Assembly (NCBI GenBank): GCA_001790445.1
Contig: MGCQ01000009.1
Span: forward strand, 1-33,790
Direction of reading: 5' to 3'
Length of the DNA: 33,790 nucleotides
DNA from: Candidatus Saccharibacteria bacterium RIFCSPHIGHO2_12_FULL_41_12
GTDB lineage: Bacteria > Patescibacteriota > Saccharimonadia > Saccharimonadales > 2-12-FULL-41-12
Shown here: one piece after another, positions 8,782 to 18,223 of the stretch
Layout of the letters: every line of letters begins with the position of its first letter
How positions within the stretch are numbered: position 1 is the first letter of the stretch
Position numbers and translations under genes: made by a program
The notes under the pieces: generated by a model
Seen by the model: only the letters and a program-made list of their open reading frames with translations
Told to the model about the DNA's origin: nothing
The model's database searches: none

Positions 8782-9603
8782 ATGAAGTACATTAATAACC
8801 CTATGAAACATATTTTTAGTAAACAGAACAAAGCTCTGCTTTCCGAGCTTGTTAGAACAGACTTCAAGCTTCGCTACCAAGGGTCAGTTCTCGGCTATAC
8901 TTGGTCACTGCTCAAGCCACTCCTATTATTCCTAACTCTGTATATCATTTTTGTAAAGTTCCTTAAATTAGGGGCTGGCATCCCTCATTTTCCTATCTAT
9001 CTGTTGCTTGGTATTGTGCTTTGGACTTTCTTTGCAGAGATTACCTCGCAGGGTCTCAGCTCTATTGTGGGCAGGGGTGATTTGATTAGAAAAATTCGAA
9101 TTCCTCGCTGGATGATTGTGCTTTCTGCCAGCATATCCGCCCTTATAAACCTAGGGCTGAATCTGCTGATTGTTTTTATATTTATGATCGCTAACAACGT
9201 GGATCTGCTTATTACCAGCGTTTGGTTGCCTTTGTTGTTGGTACAGATATATGTTCTTGGGCTCGGAGTTGCTTTAATACTTGCAACAGCATATGTTAAG
9301 TACCGCGACGTAAGCCACATCTGGGAAGTAGTGCTTCAAGCTGGATTTTATGTGACGCCAATATTGTTCCCACTAACGTTGATCACCAATGTTACATATC
9401 AAAAATTATTGCTCCTAAACCCAATGGCTCAAACAATACAAGATGCTAGGTACGCACTTGTTACTCACGAGACATTGACGATCTCAAGTGTTTTTGGCTC
9501 AGGATACTATAGGTTGATACCAGTCATTATGTCAGTTTTGATACTGATTGTTGGCGTACTTTATTTCAAAAAGCAGTCAAAGTATTTTGCGGAGAATTTA
9601 TAG
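8782..9603 (+). CDS. wzm: ABC-2 type polysaccharide export permease (Wzm-like)
   Basis: 'LVRTDFKLRYQGSVLGYTWSLLKPLLLFLTLYIIF' is a polysaccharide ABC-2 permease signature; followed directly by an ATPase gene. The start could also be 8803. Confidence 0.9.
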   Translation: MKYINNPMKHIFSKQNKALLSELVRTDFKLRYQGSVLGYTWSLLKPLLLFLTLYIIFVKFLKLGAGIPHFPIYLLLGIVLWTFFAEITSQGLSSIVGRGDLIRKIRIPRWMIVLSASISALINLGLNLLIVFIFMIANNVDLLITSVWLPLLLVQIYVLGLGVALILATAYVKYRDVSHIWEVVLQAGFYVTPILFPLTLITNVTYQKLLLLNPMAQTIQDARYALVTHETLTISSVFGSGYYRLIPVIMSVLILIVGVLYFKKQSKYFAENL

Positions 9604-10839
9604 ATGAGAGATATTGCGATAAGAGTAAAAGGTGTTAACAAGTCGTTCAAACTACCTCATGAGCAACACAATTCAATTAAGAGTTTATTTGTCAGTGTTT
9701 TTCGCCCAGGCAGAACTTTTGAAAAGCAAGATGTTCTAAAGAATGTATCACTTGATGTTAAACAAGGAGAGTTTTTTGGTATAGTTGGTCGCAACGGAAG
9801 TGGCAAAAGCACGCTACTTAAGCTTATTGCCGGTATATATTCCCCCGATACAGGAGGAATTCAGGTTAATGGCAAACTAACTCCGTTCATAGAACTTGGA
9901 GTCGGTTTCAATCCAGAACTTACCGGTCGAGAAAACGTTTTTATGAACGGTGCTTTGCTTGGCTTTGACCGTAAAGAAATGAATGCTATGTATAATGATA
10001 TTGTCAGCTTTGCCGAGCTCGATAGATTCATGGATCAGAAGCTAAAAAATTATTCATCGGGGATGCAAGTGAGACTGGCATTTTCAATAGCAATACGTGC
10101 GAAAACCGACATTTTGATACTAGATGAAGTGCTCGCTGTGGGAGATCTGGACTTTCAGAAAAAATGCTACAGTTATTTCTTTAATCTGAAAAAAAGCGGA
10201 CAAACAGTTGTTCTGGTTACACATGACATGTCTGTTGTGAGAAAGTTCTGTAACCGCTCTGCTCTTATCAGTGGCGGTGTGATTGAAAAAATTGGTGATC
10301 CAGAAGAGGTAGCTGAGTTATACGAGGAGATCAACCTTCGCGTAGCGGAGGGGAGATTGGCAAACGGAGAAAGCGTAAAGCAGTTCAAGCAACGTGAAGG
10401 CACAAAAGAAGCAGAAATAATTAAAGTAGAAACGTTTGATGCAGAAACTAAACATTCGCAAAATACTTTTAGTGCAAAAGAAAAAATTGGAGTAAGGCTT
10501 ACCTATAAAGCAAACAAGTTGATTGAAAAGCCTTCTCTTAGCTTTATTTTGCAAGACCAAGAAGACCGAACAGTTTTTGCCACAAATAATTGGATCAAAA
10601 AGCAACCAACAAAAAATATTAACTCTGGCGATACAGTAATATTTGAGACGATTATTGATAATGCTTTAACTGACGGAGAATACACAGTAACCAGTGCGAT
10701 TGAAAGTACTGATTTTTCTGTTATCTATGACAGAATTGAGCAACATCATAAATTTATGGTAGGCGGCCACAAATTATCTCATGCACTATCTCATCCGCAC
10801 CACGAAATGACAATACATTACCTAAAAGGGGGTAGATAA
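9604..10839 (+). CDS. wzt: ABC transporter ATPase with C-terminal Wzt-type domain
   Basis: Walker A GRNGSGKST, signature YSSGMQVRLAFS, Walker B ILILDEVLAVGD; ~150-aa C-terminal beta-rich extension as in Wzt. Confidence 0.93.
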   Translation: MRDIAIRVKGVNKSFKLPHEQHNSIKSLFVSVFRPGRTFEKQDVLKNVSLDVKQGEFFGIVGRNGSGKSTLLKLIAGIYSPDTGGIQVNGKLTPFIELGVGFNPELTGRENVFMNGALLGFDRKEMNAMYNDIVSFAELDRFMDQKLKNYSSGMQVRLAFSIAIRAKTDILILDEVLAVGDLDFQKKCYSYFFNLKKSGQTVVLVTHDMSVVRKFCNRSALISGGVIEKIGDPEEVAELYEEINLRVAEGRLANGESVKQFKQREGTKEAEIIKVETFDAETKHSQNTFSAKEKIGVRLTYKANKLIEKPSLSFILQDQEDRTVFATNNWIKKQPTKNINSGDTVIFETIIDNALTDGEYTVTSAIESTDFSVIYDRIEQHHKFMVGGHKLSHALSHPHHEMTIHYLKGGR

Positions 10840-10841
10840 TT

Positions 10842-12521
10842 ATGCTAAACACAGAACTCCAACTTAAGGTGCTTAGAAAGTTCAGTAGACCAGGCAAGGT
10901 CGTTTTGAGACCGGTAATCAACACGCATCATAAATATCAAAAAATGAAATTAAGACTTAGTTATCATCCTTGGGCTTTTGAAAACGAGGAAGAATGTTTT
11001 GTTAGCAAAGAACTAAATGGACCAAAAATTAGTGTAATTGTACCTTTGTACAATACGATCCCAGAGCATTTATTACCCATGATCTACTCCGTTATTAATC
11101 AGCATTATGAAAATTGGGAATTAATCCTCGTTAATGGCTCAACGCAGAATAAAAGCAAAGAATTAATAGCCAAACAAGCAGAAATTGATACACGCATCAA
11201 AATAATAGATCCAGGTCGGAATCTTGGAATTGCTGGTAATACAAACGCAGGAATTGCAAAAGTAAGTGGCGATTTCATAGCGTTCTTAGACCACGACGAT
11301 CTGTTGCATCCTTGTGCTCTACACTCCGTTGTAGAAGAGATTATTGCTAACAAAAGTGAGTTTATTTATACCGACGAAGACAAGATAAACCACGAGGGCA
11401 CTCAGTATACAGACCCCCACCTTAAACCCAAATGGTCTCCACAGTTGTTTGAGAATGTAAATTATATTAATCATTTGACGGTGATTAAAGCAGAGTTTGT
11501 TAATAAAGTAAAAGGTCTTAGAGAAAAACTAGATGGTGCCCAAGATTATGATACGTTGCTTAGGATAATAGATAAATGTGAACCAAAGATAGCACATATA
11601 CCCAGAGTTCTCTACCACTGGCGGGCTGCAGATAGTTCGACAGCAAAAGATATTTCAAACAAAACATATATTTTTAAAGCTGGCGAACAAGCTCTCAATG
11701 ATCATTTTTCTCGGAAAAAGATTGATGCTGATGCAAGAGCAATCAAAGGAAAGCCTGGTTTTTACGGCGTAAAATACAAAAATCAGAATAAATTTACAAT
11801 AGTTATTGGTTCAGTTGGCAAAAAATATGCCAGAATTTCTGCTTGGTGGCTTAACGAATTACTTAAAAAAGAGAAATACCTGAGCGGAGTTGAGCTCGTA
11901 GTCGGTGATTGGTATCGACCATATGCTAAACACAAAAATGTCAAAATCACCTTCGTAGCAGATCAACAGAATTACTGGGAGGAGGTTGCTACATCAATTA
12001 CTAACAACAACGTTATTTGCTTTCAAGAAGCAGTGTTGCCAAGACGCGCAGGTAGTTTGTCTGAGCTTATTGCTATCTCTCATGGTATTTTAGGATCTAT
12101 AGTCTCCCCCGTGATTATCGGTAAGGATGAAATTATTGTTGACGCAGGTTTAGTTGAGTCAGATTATGGCTTGCAACCACTCTTCAAAGGTTGCAAATAC
12201 GGAGAAAGTACGTTTTTTGGTTCAACTGACTGGGTTCGTAATGTTAGCTCTCTAACCCTAGACGTATTTGCTACAAATAAAGACCAGTTCATCCAACTAA
12301 TTAAGAACAACACATCAGCTCAAAAACTGACTGCGGATCTAAGCCAAGACGCAAAAGTACATTCGATAGTTTGGGCGCATACACCGTGCGATTACAATGG
12401 GTTTTTGACCAATCAATCTGTCAAAGATGGTTATTTCAACCAGCAACTGGCAAATGCCTCATATGGGATCAGCATGAAGGTTACTTCAAGGGAGGGTTAT
12501 GATGAGCGAGACGAGACCTAA
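10842..12521 (+). CDS. GT2 family glycosyltransferase, long C-terminal extension
   Basis: 'ISVIVPLYNT...LDHDDLLHP...YHWRAADSSTA' motifs; GGGGGTAG upstream of the start. Confidence 0.9.
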   Translation: MLNTELQLKVLRKFSRPGKVVLRPVINTHHKYQKMKLRLSYHPWAFENEEECFVSKELNGPKISVIVPLYNTIPEHLLPMIYSVINQHYENWELILVNGSTQNKSKELIAKQAEIDTRIKIIDPGRNLGIAGNTNAGIAKVSGDFIAFLDHDDLLHPCALHSVVEEIIANKSEFIYTDEDKINHEGTQYTDPHLKPKWSPQLFENVNYINHLTVIKAEFVNKVKGLREKLDGAQDYDTLLRIIDKCEPKIAHIPRVLYHWRAADSSTAKDISNKTYIFKAGEQALNDHFSRKKIDADARAIKGKPGFYGVKYKNQNKFTIVIGSVGKKYARISAWWLNELLKKEKYLSGVELVVGDWYRPYAKHKNVKITFVADQQNYWEEVATSITNNNVICFQEAVLPRRAGSLSELIAISHGILGSIVSPVIIGKDEIIVDAGLVESDYGLQPLFKGCKYGESTFFGSTDWVRNVSSLTLDVFATNKDQFIQLIKNNTSAQKLTADLSQDAKVHSIVWAHTPCDYNGFLTNQSVKDGYFNQQLANASYGISMKVTSREGYDERDET

Positions 12522-13491
12522 AGTAGCCTATATTATCATTGGCTATAACAACGAAGATTTATTGGCTGAGTGCTTTGATTCGATTCTGTCCCAGACACAC
12601 CAGAACAACTGGATATTATTTATAGATAACATGTCCTCAGACAATTCAGTCAAATTTGTCAAAGAACATTACCCAGAAACCACGATTATTGAACCGGGGA
12701 AAAACACTGGCTTTGCTAAAGGCAACAATATAGGCATAGCTCGAGCACTTGAGGATGAGCAAGTTGGGTATATCGTTTTGCTAAATACCGATGCACGACT
12801 TGATAAAAATTGGACGGAAAAAATTACTACATTTGCCAAGAAAAAACCAAAAGGCGCGTTCTTCCAAGGAACAACACTTGATTACTACGATCATGAAGTA
12901 ATTGATTCGACGCATATCTTTGTATCTCACAATGGGCAAGGAACCCAAGGCAACTGGCGTTATTATGTAACGGACGAGAAAGGTCCTAAAAAGATCTTTG
13001 GTGTTAATGCTGCGGCCTGCATGATATCCCGAAAATTTATTGAGGCTCAACCATTTGGGGCCAAACTATTTGACGAGACATTGTTTATGTATTTAGAGGA
13101 CATCGATCTTGCAGTGCGTTCAACCATGATGGGTTGGGATAATTATCTCGTTCCGCGAGCTCAGGCTTATCACATGGGCTCAGTATCTTCAGGTAAAAAC
13201 CCAGACTTTTCTTTGTATATGACTTTTCGTAATAACAGCGCAATATTATTTAAAAACTTTCCTTTGATAATGCTGACCAAGATGCTGCCAAACATCGTTC
13301 GAGGCGATATTGATACGATTCGTACGCTCCGACGAATAGGGAAGAAAGGTGCAAGCTACAAGGTGGTCAAGGGTAGATTTGTTGGAATTCTACGGTTGCC
13401 TCTATTCTTACAAAAGAGATTAAAACTCAGAAAATATTATCGTAGCATGAATAAAAACTATGTCTGGCAATTGATGAGAAAAGGCTACTAG
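12502..13491 (+). CDS. GT2 family glycosyltransferase (WbbL-like)
   Basis: 'VAYIIIGYNNEDLLAECFDSILSQT...FIDNMSSDNS...LLNTDARL...MYLEDIDLAVR'; upstream GGGAGGG. Overlaps the previous ORF. Confidence 0.9.
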   Translation: MSETRPKVAYIIIGYNNEDLLAECFDSILSQTHQNNWILFIDNMSSDNSVKFVKEHYPETTIIEPGKNTGFAKGNNIGIARALEDEQVGYIVLLNTDARLDKNWTEKITTFAKKKPKGAFFQGTTLDYYDHEVIDSTHIFVSHNGQGTQGNWRYYVTDEKGPKKIFGVNAAACMISRKFIEAQPFGAKLFDETLFMYLEDIDLAVRSTMMGWDNYLVPRAQAYHMGSVSSGKNPDFSLYMTFRNNSAILFKNFPLIMLTKMLPNIVRGDIDTIRTLRRIGKKGASYKVVKGRFVGILRLPLFLQKRLKLRKYYRSMNKNYVWQLMRKGY

Positions 13492-13496
13492 AACTT

Positions 13497-15191
13497 TTAG
13501 AGAGCCCCGACATTAGTGGCAATGTTGCTGAGCCATGCTTGCTGACCTGCAGCCCATGTATGAATTTCAATGCGCCCGCTGCCACTGTTTCTATATTTAA
13601 TCAAAACCAGTTCGTCGATAGCTCCGCCATAAATATTGCCTGATGTGACTTCAATGTCGTTAGGGTCAACGACGGGGTGATTAGTGGCAATGTTGCTGAG
13701 CCACGATTGCTGATTTGGCGTCCAAGTATGCGCTTCGATTCTTCCGCTACCCGTATTTCTATACTTAACAAATACAAGTTCATCTCGTATGTCACCATAA
13801 AGATTTGCTGCAATAACTCGACCATCTGCAGGGTCGATGGCAGGCTGATTAGTCGCTATGTTGGTTAACCAAGCTTGTTTATTAGGTGTCCATGTGTGAA
13901 TTTCTAACTTACCGCTACCAGTATTGCGATATTTGACGTACATAAGTTCATCACGCCCATCACCAGTAACATCGCCAGAAATTATTTCCCCGTCAGCTGG
14001 GTCAACAGCAGGCAGGTTGGTTGCTATGTTATAAACCCAACGTTGGTAAGTATCGTCCCATGTATGAACTTCAACTTTTCCACTGCCAGTATTACGATAT
14101 TTTACGAAGGTAATTTCAGATTTTGAGTCTCCGTGGACATTGGCAGAAATTATCTTTATATCTGCGGGGTTAATCGCTGGATGATTGGTCGCCACGTTAG
14201 TTACCCAACCTTGTTGATTACCCCCCCATGTATGAATTTCAATGCAGCTGGAACCAGTATTATTAGGGAGCGTTAGAGAGAAGGTGGCATTACCCCCTTC
14301 AGTGAATTGGTTAGGTATAACTCTTCCCCCAGTCGGTGTACTTGCTACATTACTAGCTCCCTTACAGGAGTAATCAATTGGTCCATAGGGGCTGCCAAAC
14401 CAATCATTGAAGAGTCGCCAGAAATTACGATTGCCATAAGCACCACAACCATCACCTGTGCCATAAAGATTTGCTAGTGCTGATGCGTTTGGTTGGTAGG
14501 GGGTATAGTTATAAAGTCCAGCTGTTGCTTGATTTTGAATATATACATTTGTGCCACCACAAGCAGCATTGGGGTTATACAACACATAACTATTGGTCCC
14601 GACAGTGTGGTTATAAGAACCAGAATCTCGTGCGTAGCGTTTAAATTGCCGAGCAGCCATGTATACTTGGTTGAAGAATCCGTAGTAAGTGGAATCACAA
14701 GCTGCTGTATCTGGACAACCATATCCAGTTGCACTGCGGTACTGAACATCAAGAGGCCAAGTATCTGTGACCAGTGACTGTTCTTTTTGGAGTAAAACTA
14801 TAAGGACTTGTGGGTTAATCCCGCAACTTTGAGCTACCCATGCAATAGTTTCGGCTGCTGTAGCACCAGAAGCAGTGATGCCATTACACAGACCAGCTTC
14901 AGGAGCTTTAGATGGAATGGAATTACGGAAGTCTTTAAGACAGATAAAAGGAGGGTTCTGACCATAACCAGCACTGTGCCACGTATCACAAACAGGCACT
15001 TTAGAATTTAAGAAAGCTTGAATTTCAGCCACTGACATTGTATCGCCACTGAAGAATTTACTGTCGTCGATAATCCGTCCAGGTTGAAATTCACTACCAG
15101 ACACTGCTCGGACTTGTTGTGATTGTATCGGCAACAGCGTAATCGCAAAAAATAATATTGCCAGCGATAAGGTAAATAAACGTTTAACCAT
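13497..15191 (-). CDS. Secreted protein: N-terminal Cys-rich globular domain plus five FG-GAP/VCBS-like repeats
   Basis: Signal peptide MVKRLFTLSLAILFFAITLLPIQSQQVRA; domain 'LIVLLQKEQSLVTDTWP...TGYGCPDTAACDSTYYGFFNQVYMAARQFKRY'; C-terminal 56-aa repeats. Confidence 0.85.
   Translation of the reverse strand: MVKRLFTLSLAILFFAITLLPIQSQQVRAVSGSEFQPGRIIDDSKFFSGDTMSVAEIQAFLNSKVPVCDTWHSAGYGQNPPFICLKDFRNSIPSKAPEAGLCNGITASGATAAETIAWVAQSCGINPQVLIVLLQKEQSLVTDTWPLDVQYRSATGYGCPDTAACDSTYYGFFNQVYMAARQFKRYARDSGSYNHTVGTNSYVLYNPNAACGGTNVYIQNQATAGLYNYTPYQPNASALANLYGTGDGCGAYGNRNFWRLFNDWFGSPYGPIDYSCKGASNVASTPTGGRVIPNQFTEGGNATFSLTLPNNTGSSCIEIHTWGGNQQGWVTNVATNHPAINPADIKIISANVHGDSKSEITFVKYRNTGSGKVEVHTWDDTYQRWVYNIATNLPAVDPADGEIISGDVTGDGRDELMYVKYRNTGSGKLEIHTWTPNKQAWLTNIATNQPAIDPADGRVIAANLYGDIRDELVFVKYRNTGSGRIEAHTWTPNQQSWLSNIATNHPVVDPNDIEVTSGNIYGGAIDELVLIKYRNSGSGRIEIHTWAAGQQAWLSNIATNVGAL
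13513..14260 (-). repeat. Tandem coding repeat, 168-bp period, five copies
   Basis: Equivalent positions at 13513, 13681, 13849, 14017 and 14185 (e.g. ttagtggcaatgttgctgagcca), each exactly 168 bp apart. Confidence 0.92.
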
Positions 15192-15195
15192 ACTA

Positions 15196-15762
15196 CTATT
15201 GTACTCCTAGGCTAACTGATTGTGTAGAATTGCCGGTTGATGAAGCAGAAGAATAATTTAATGTAATATTCCAGGTTCCAGCACTTAGCTCACCGTAAGG
15301 AAAGGTTACTGCGCCACAAGAAGTGGTCTGAGCATCCTTGCTTGCAGTAGTTGTTTTTGTAACTTTTTTCGCATTATTTTGCATAGTAAATGTACAAATT
15401 CCACCAGCTTCGTAAATACCTGGAACAAATCCAACTACCCTAACGTCTTTTGTTTGAGGATTTTGCCCCCAGGAACTGATTATTGGAGTAACTGGCTTTA
15501 TTTGGCCGGGAGTAGACTCTGTTATAGTACTGTTTCGATTTTCGGCAGCTTGTTTTTCTTTGAACTGTTCGGTCTCTTTTTTCTCTTGTTCAGTTGGTGG
15601 TCCATAGTTAATTCCGCCTTGGACAGGTGGAGGGGCGGTTTTACCTACAAATGGTAAATCGATAACGTCAATTTTCTCTAGTACAAGCAAAGTTCCAACT
15701 GTAATCAACAGCAGAGAGGTGGGTATTAATATTAATTTAGTTTTTTTTGAAATTGTTCGCAT
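15196..15762 (-). CDS. Membrane-anchored/secreted hypothetical protein with Ig-like C-terminal segment
   Basis: N-terminal signal anchor 'LILIPTSLLLITVGTLLVLE', then a Ser/Thr-rich beta-type segment. TATAAT upstream on the minus strand with a ~27-nt leader. Confidence 0.75.
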   Translation of the reverse strand: MRTISKKTKLILIPTSLLLITVGTLLVLEKIDVIDLPFVGKTAPPPVQGGINYGPPTEQEKKETEQFKEKQAAENRNSTITESTPGQIKPVTPIISSWGQNPQTKDVRVVGFVPGIYEAGGICTFTMQNNAKKVTKTTTASKDAQTTSCGAVTFPYGELSAGTWNITLNYSSASSTGNSTQSVSLGVQ

Positions 15763-15834
15763 GCTTTTTGTTTTAATTTAACTGTGCTTATTATACACCA
15801 ATAAGAGTGAACTTTCAAGTAGCAGAAGTTTAAT

Positions 15835-17838
15835 TTAGAAGATAAGCCTATATATGTATAAGGTTTGTAGGGGATATACTACTTCTTCAATTAAAGTAGC
15901 GCATCTGTCGGCTGGGTTAAGTCGTGCAGAGGCAATTAGATAGCGAACATGGTGTTTTTGCAAGAAATCACTACAAGGCTCGGTTGATATACGCAGACTG
16001 TCCTCACCGGTTAGTGAGACTTTCGTAGGGGTTGTTTTGGTCGAGTCTCTATCAAAAGCAAAAATAGTGTGAGAATAGCGATTATATACTTTGTCCTGTG
16101 CCGTAGGGTCGGCGTCGTGCCAAAGAGCGAGTTGTGGGTAAGAATATACACCAGAAAGAGAATGTGCCCCGTTCATAAATACGAAGTTCTCTAGCAAAAA
16201 ATGTTCGGTTGCCCAAGTAGAGTTATCCGTGTTTGAGATGTTTTTGATTTTTGTGGAGATTGGTGTCTGGCTGAGCGCACCGGTTCCTTGATATAGCGGA
16301 TTAACGCGGAAAGTCATATAAAAAGAAAAAAGCAAGAGTCCGCCCATTGCTAGCTCATATCGCTTTCGTAGAAGTAGATAGATTATGATTGGTAATGGAA
16401 TAGCAAAGGCAATAGCTCGTGACGTAGTAATAAAATCTGGTGAATGATTCATAACTTGTTGCCCAATACCAAGCTCAACTAAAAATATTGCAATAGCATA
16501 TAGCAATGCCCATTGAATTTTGATGGTGAAGTTTTTGAAATAATCATAGCGTTTTACAAAAAGGGCTATTTGGAGAATACTTAAGACCCCGAGTCCGATC
16601 AGGAGTCTTGCGTGAGGCACACGCTCTAAAAGTGAAATTTTTCCCAAGAGACCCAGATGGGGAATGAATAGCCAGATAAGTCCTGACAAAAAAAGGACAC
16701 TTGTCAGAATAATAGACCAGTCAATTTCTTGTTTTGTTTTGTAGTATCTATAGGCAAGATACAGCGATGGAAGGAGTAAGAAAGGCAAAATCAAAACAAA
16801 GTTAGAGGTCTCACTCTGATTGGTGTGTCCCCTCGGGGCCTTGTGGTTACCTGCTCTGGGGTCGGTGCTGGGCTGTTTACCAAAATTGCTCGAGAATAGA
16901 TGTAGTGCGTCAAATCCTCCACTTTTCTGTAATCTATTTCCTGGGTATGCGGTATTTTGGATCGTACTAATTATATCTGATCGTGTATTGAGAAAAGTAA
17001 GAGTTATGAAGCCAGTAATTACCAATGCTCCAGCTATAACGGCTAATCTTTGAAACATCATTTTTCTAGGTTCGGTTTTAAATTTCTCTAAAATATAGCC
17101 AATGACAAAGGCTAACATCACAAGGATACACGGGATCTGAAAAGGGGGGTAAAGGATCAGCACGAAACAGGTGGTTATATAGGCAAGCGCTACTCCCCAG
17201 AGCAGGCTTTGTTTGAGCTTCTTGGAATTAAACAATTTTATTAAGATCGCCCCACCAAGTAAACTATATGACACTGCACCTAAAGTGCCTGAGAGATACC
17301 ACCACTGGACAAACGGAGCAAAGAAGAGACCAACTGACAATAGGCCAGCGAGTAATTTTCTGTTTGGAAGAAGAGCCAGTACAAAGAAGTAGCAACTTAG
17401 GATTAACAGGTAACCCATGAACCACCACTTAAAAGCGAAGGCGTTATCAAATGGTATAAAAAAGAAGGCTAGGTTCTGTGGCTTAAATATAACCGACCAT
17501 TCTTTATATGGAGCATCCACGAGTATAGAAAGGTCTTGCCCATTGCCAATGTTTTTGTTAATTCGTGCAAAATCATTGTTTTTTTGAGCTAAAGTCATTT
17601 GTGTATTAACCAACCATTCGTCAGAGCGAATTGATTGCGGTTTGTTGATCAGTAGATTGTTGTCTTTACTGATTTCGCCATAAAATAGAGTGTGATAAAC
17701 ACCCAAAGAACTTCCACTAATTTTAAAAGCGGTCAAGAGGAGCAATAGTAAAGTCAAGGTTATTGGAAAGAGCCAGATACTGCCAAAAAATTTACGTATA
17801 GAAGTCTTAGAAATTGCCAATTTTTTATTTTTACTCAT
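15835..17838 (-). CDS. Large polytopic membrane protein, GT-C/YfhO-like glycosyltransferase candidate
   Basis: 667 aa, ~12 hydrophobic segments, conserved-looking 'SIRSDEWLV' in the first large loop and an extracytoplasmic C-terminal domain. Confidence 0.65.
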   Translation of the reverse strand: MSKNKKLAISKTSIRKFFGSIWLFPITLTLLLLLLTAFKISGSSLGVYHTLFYGEISKDNNLLINKPQSIRSDEWLVNTQMTLAQKNNDFARINKNIGNGQDLSILVDAPYKEWSVIFKPQNLAFFFIPFDNAFAFKWWFMGYLLILSCYFFVLALLPNRKLLAGLLSVGLFFAPFVQWWYLSGTLGAVSYSLLGGAILIKLFNSKKLKQSLLWGVALAYITTCFVLILYPPFQIPCILVMLAFVIGYILEKFKTEPRKMMFQRLAVIAGALVITGFITLTFLNTRSDIISTIQNTAYPGNRLQKSGGFDALHLFSSNFGKQPSTDPRAGNHKAPRGHTNQSETSNFVLILPFLLLPSLYLAYRYYKTKQEIDWSIILTSVLFLSGLIWLFIPHLGLLGKISLLERVPHARLLIGLGVLSILQIALFVKRYDYFKNFTIKIQWALLYAIAIFLVELGIGQQVMNHSPDFITTSRAIAFAIPLPIIIYLLLRKRYELAMGGLLLFSFYMTFRVNPLYQGTGALSQTPISTKIKNISNTDNSTWATEHFLLENFVFMNGAHSLSGVYSYPQLALWHDADPTAQDKVYNRYSHTIFAFDRDSTKTTPTKVSLTGEDSLRISTEPCSDFLQKHHVRYLIASARLNPADRCATLIEEVVYPLQTLYIYRLIF

Positions 17839-18191
17839 TTGCCTAAACTAAGGAAAATAACCCCACTGACAATGAGGACTATGCCCGCTATTTTCATTGC
17901 TGTAAAAGCTTCTTTAAAAATAAAATATGAAGCAACAAAAATAACCACATATACAAGAGCGGTTGTTAACGGAATTATATAACCTAGATCAAATTTAGAG
18001 ATCAAGTATACGTAAAGTAAAAAACTCACTCCGTACAAAAATATACCAATTATATTAAAGAAATTTAAGTGAAATTGTAATTTTTCGGCGCTAAAAGTAA
18101 TGGGCAAGCCACTGCCTGTTCCTTGTTTAATGGCTATAAGCCCAAGTGACGTAGAAAGCACATACAACAATAATATAATGACTTTTAACAC
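17835..18191 (-). CDS. SMR/EamA-type small membrane transporter (ArnE-like candidate flippase)
   Basis: 118 aa, four hydrophobic helices; GTG start; ATGA overlap with the downstream 15835 ORF. Confidence 0.75.
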   Translation of the reverse strand: MLKVIILLLYVLSTSLGLIAIKQGTGSGLPITFSAEKLQFHLNFFNIIGIFLYGVSFLLYVYLISKFDLGYIIPLTTALVYVVIFVASYFIFKEAFTAMKIAGIVLIVSGVIFLSLGK

Positions 18192-18208
18192 CTGTGTATT
18201 ATACAGGT
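18190..18208 (-). promoter_or_regulatory. -10 box inside an inverted repeat ACCTGT-N7-ACAGGT
   Basis: Minus strand TATAAT (18203-18198) lies 6 nt before the GTG start at 18191. Arms at 18190-18195 and 18203-18208. Confidence 0.6.
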
Positions 18209-18223
18209 ATTCTGCTATGAGTT

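Noticed and set aside
13476-13500. AAAAG...CTTTT pairing at the 13491/13497 convergent junction as a bidirectional terminator
   Set aside because: A 5-bp A/T-dominated stem is too weak to claim as a terminator.
13513-14260. Regular repeats considered as a CRISPR-like array
   Set aside because: The 168-bp period is in frame, encodes 56-aa protein repeats, and conservation runs across the whole unit rather than as repeat plus unique spacer.
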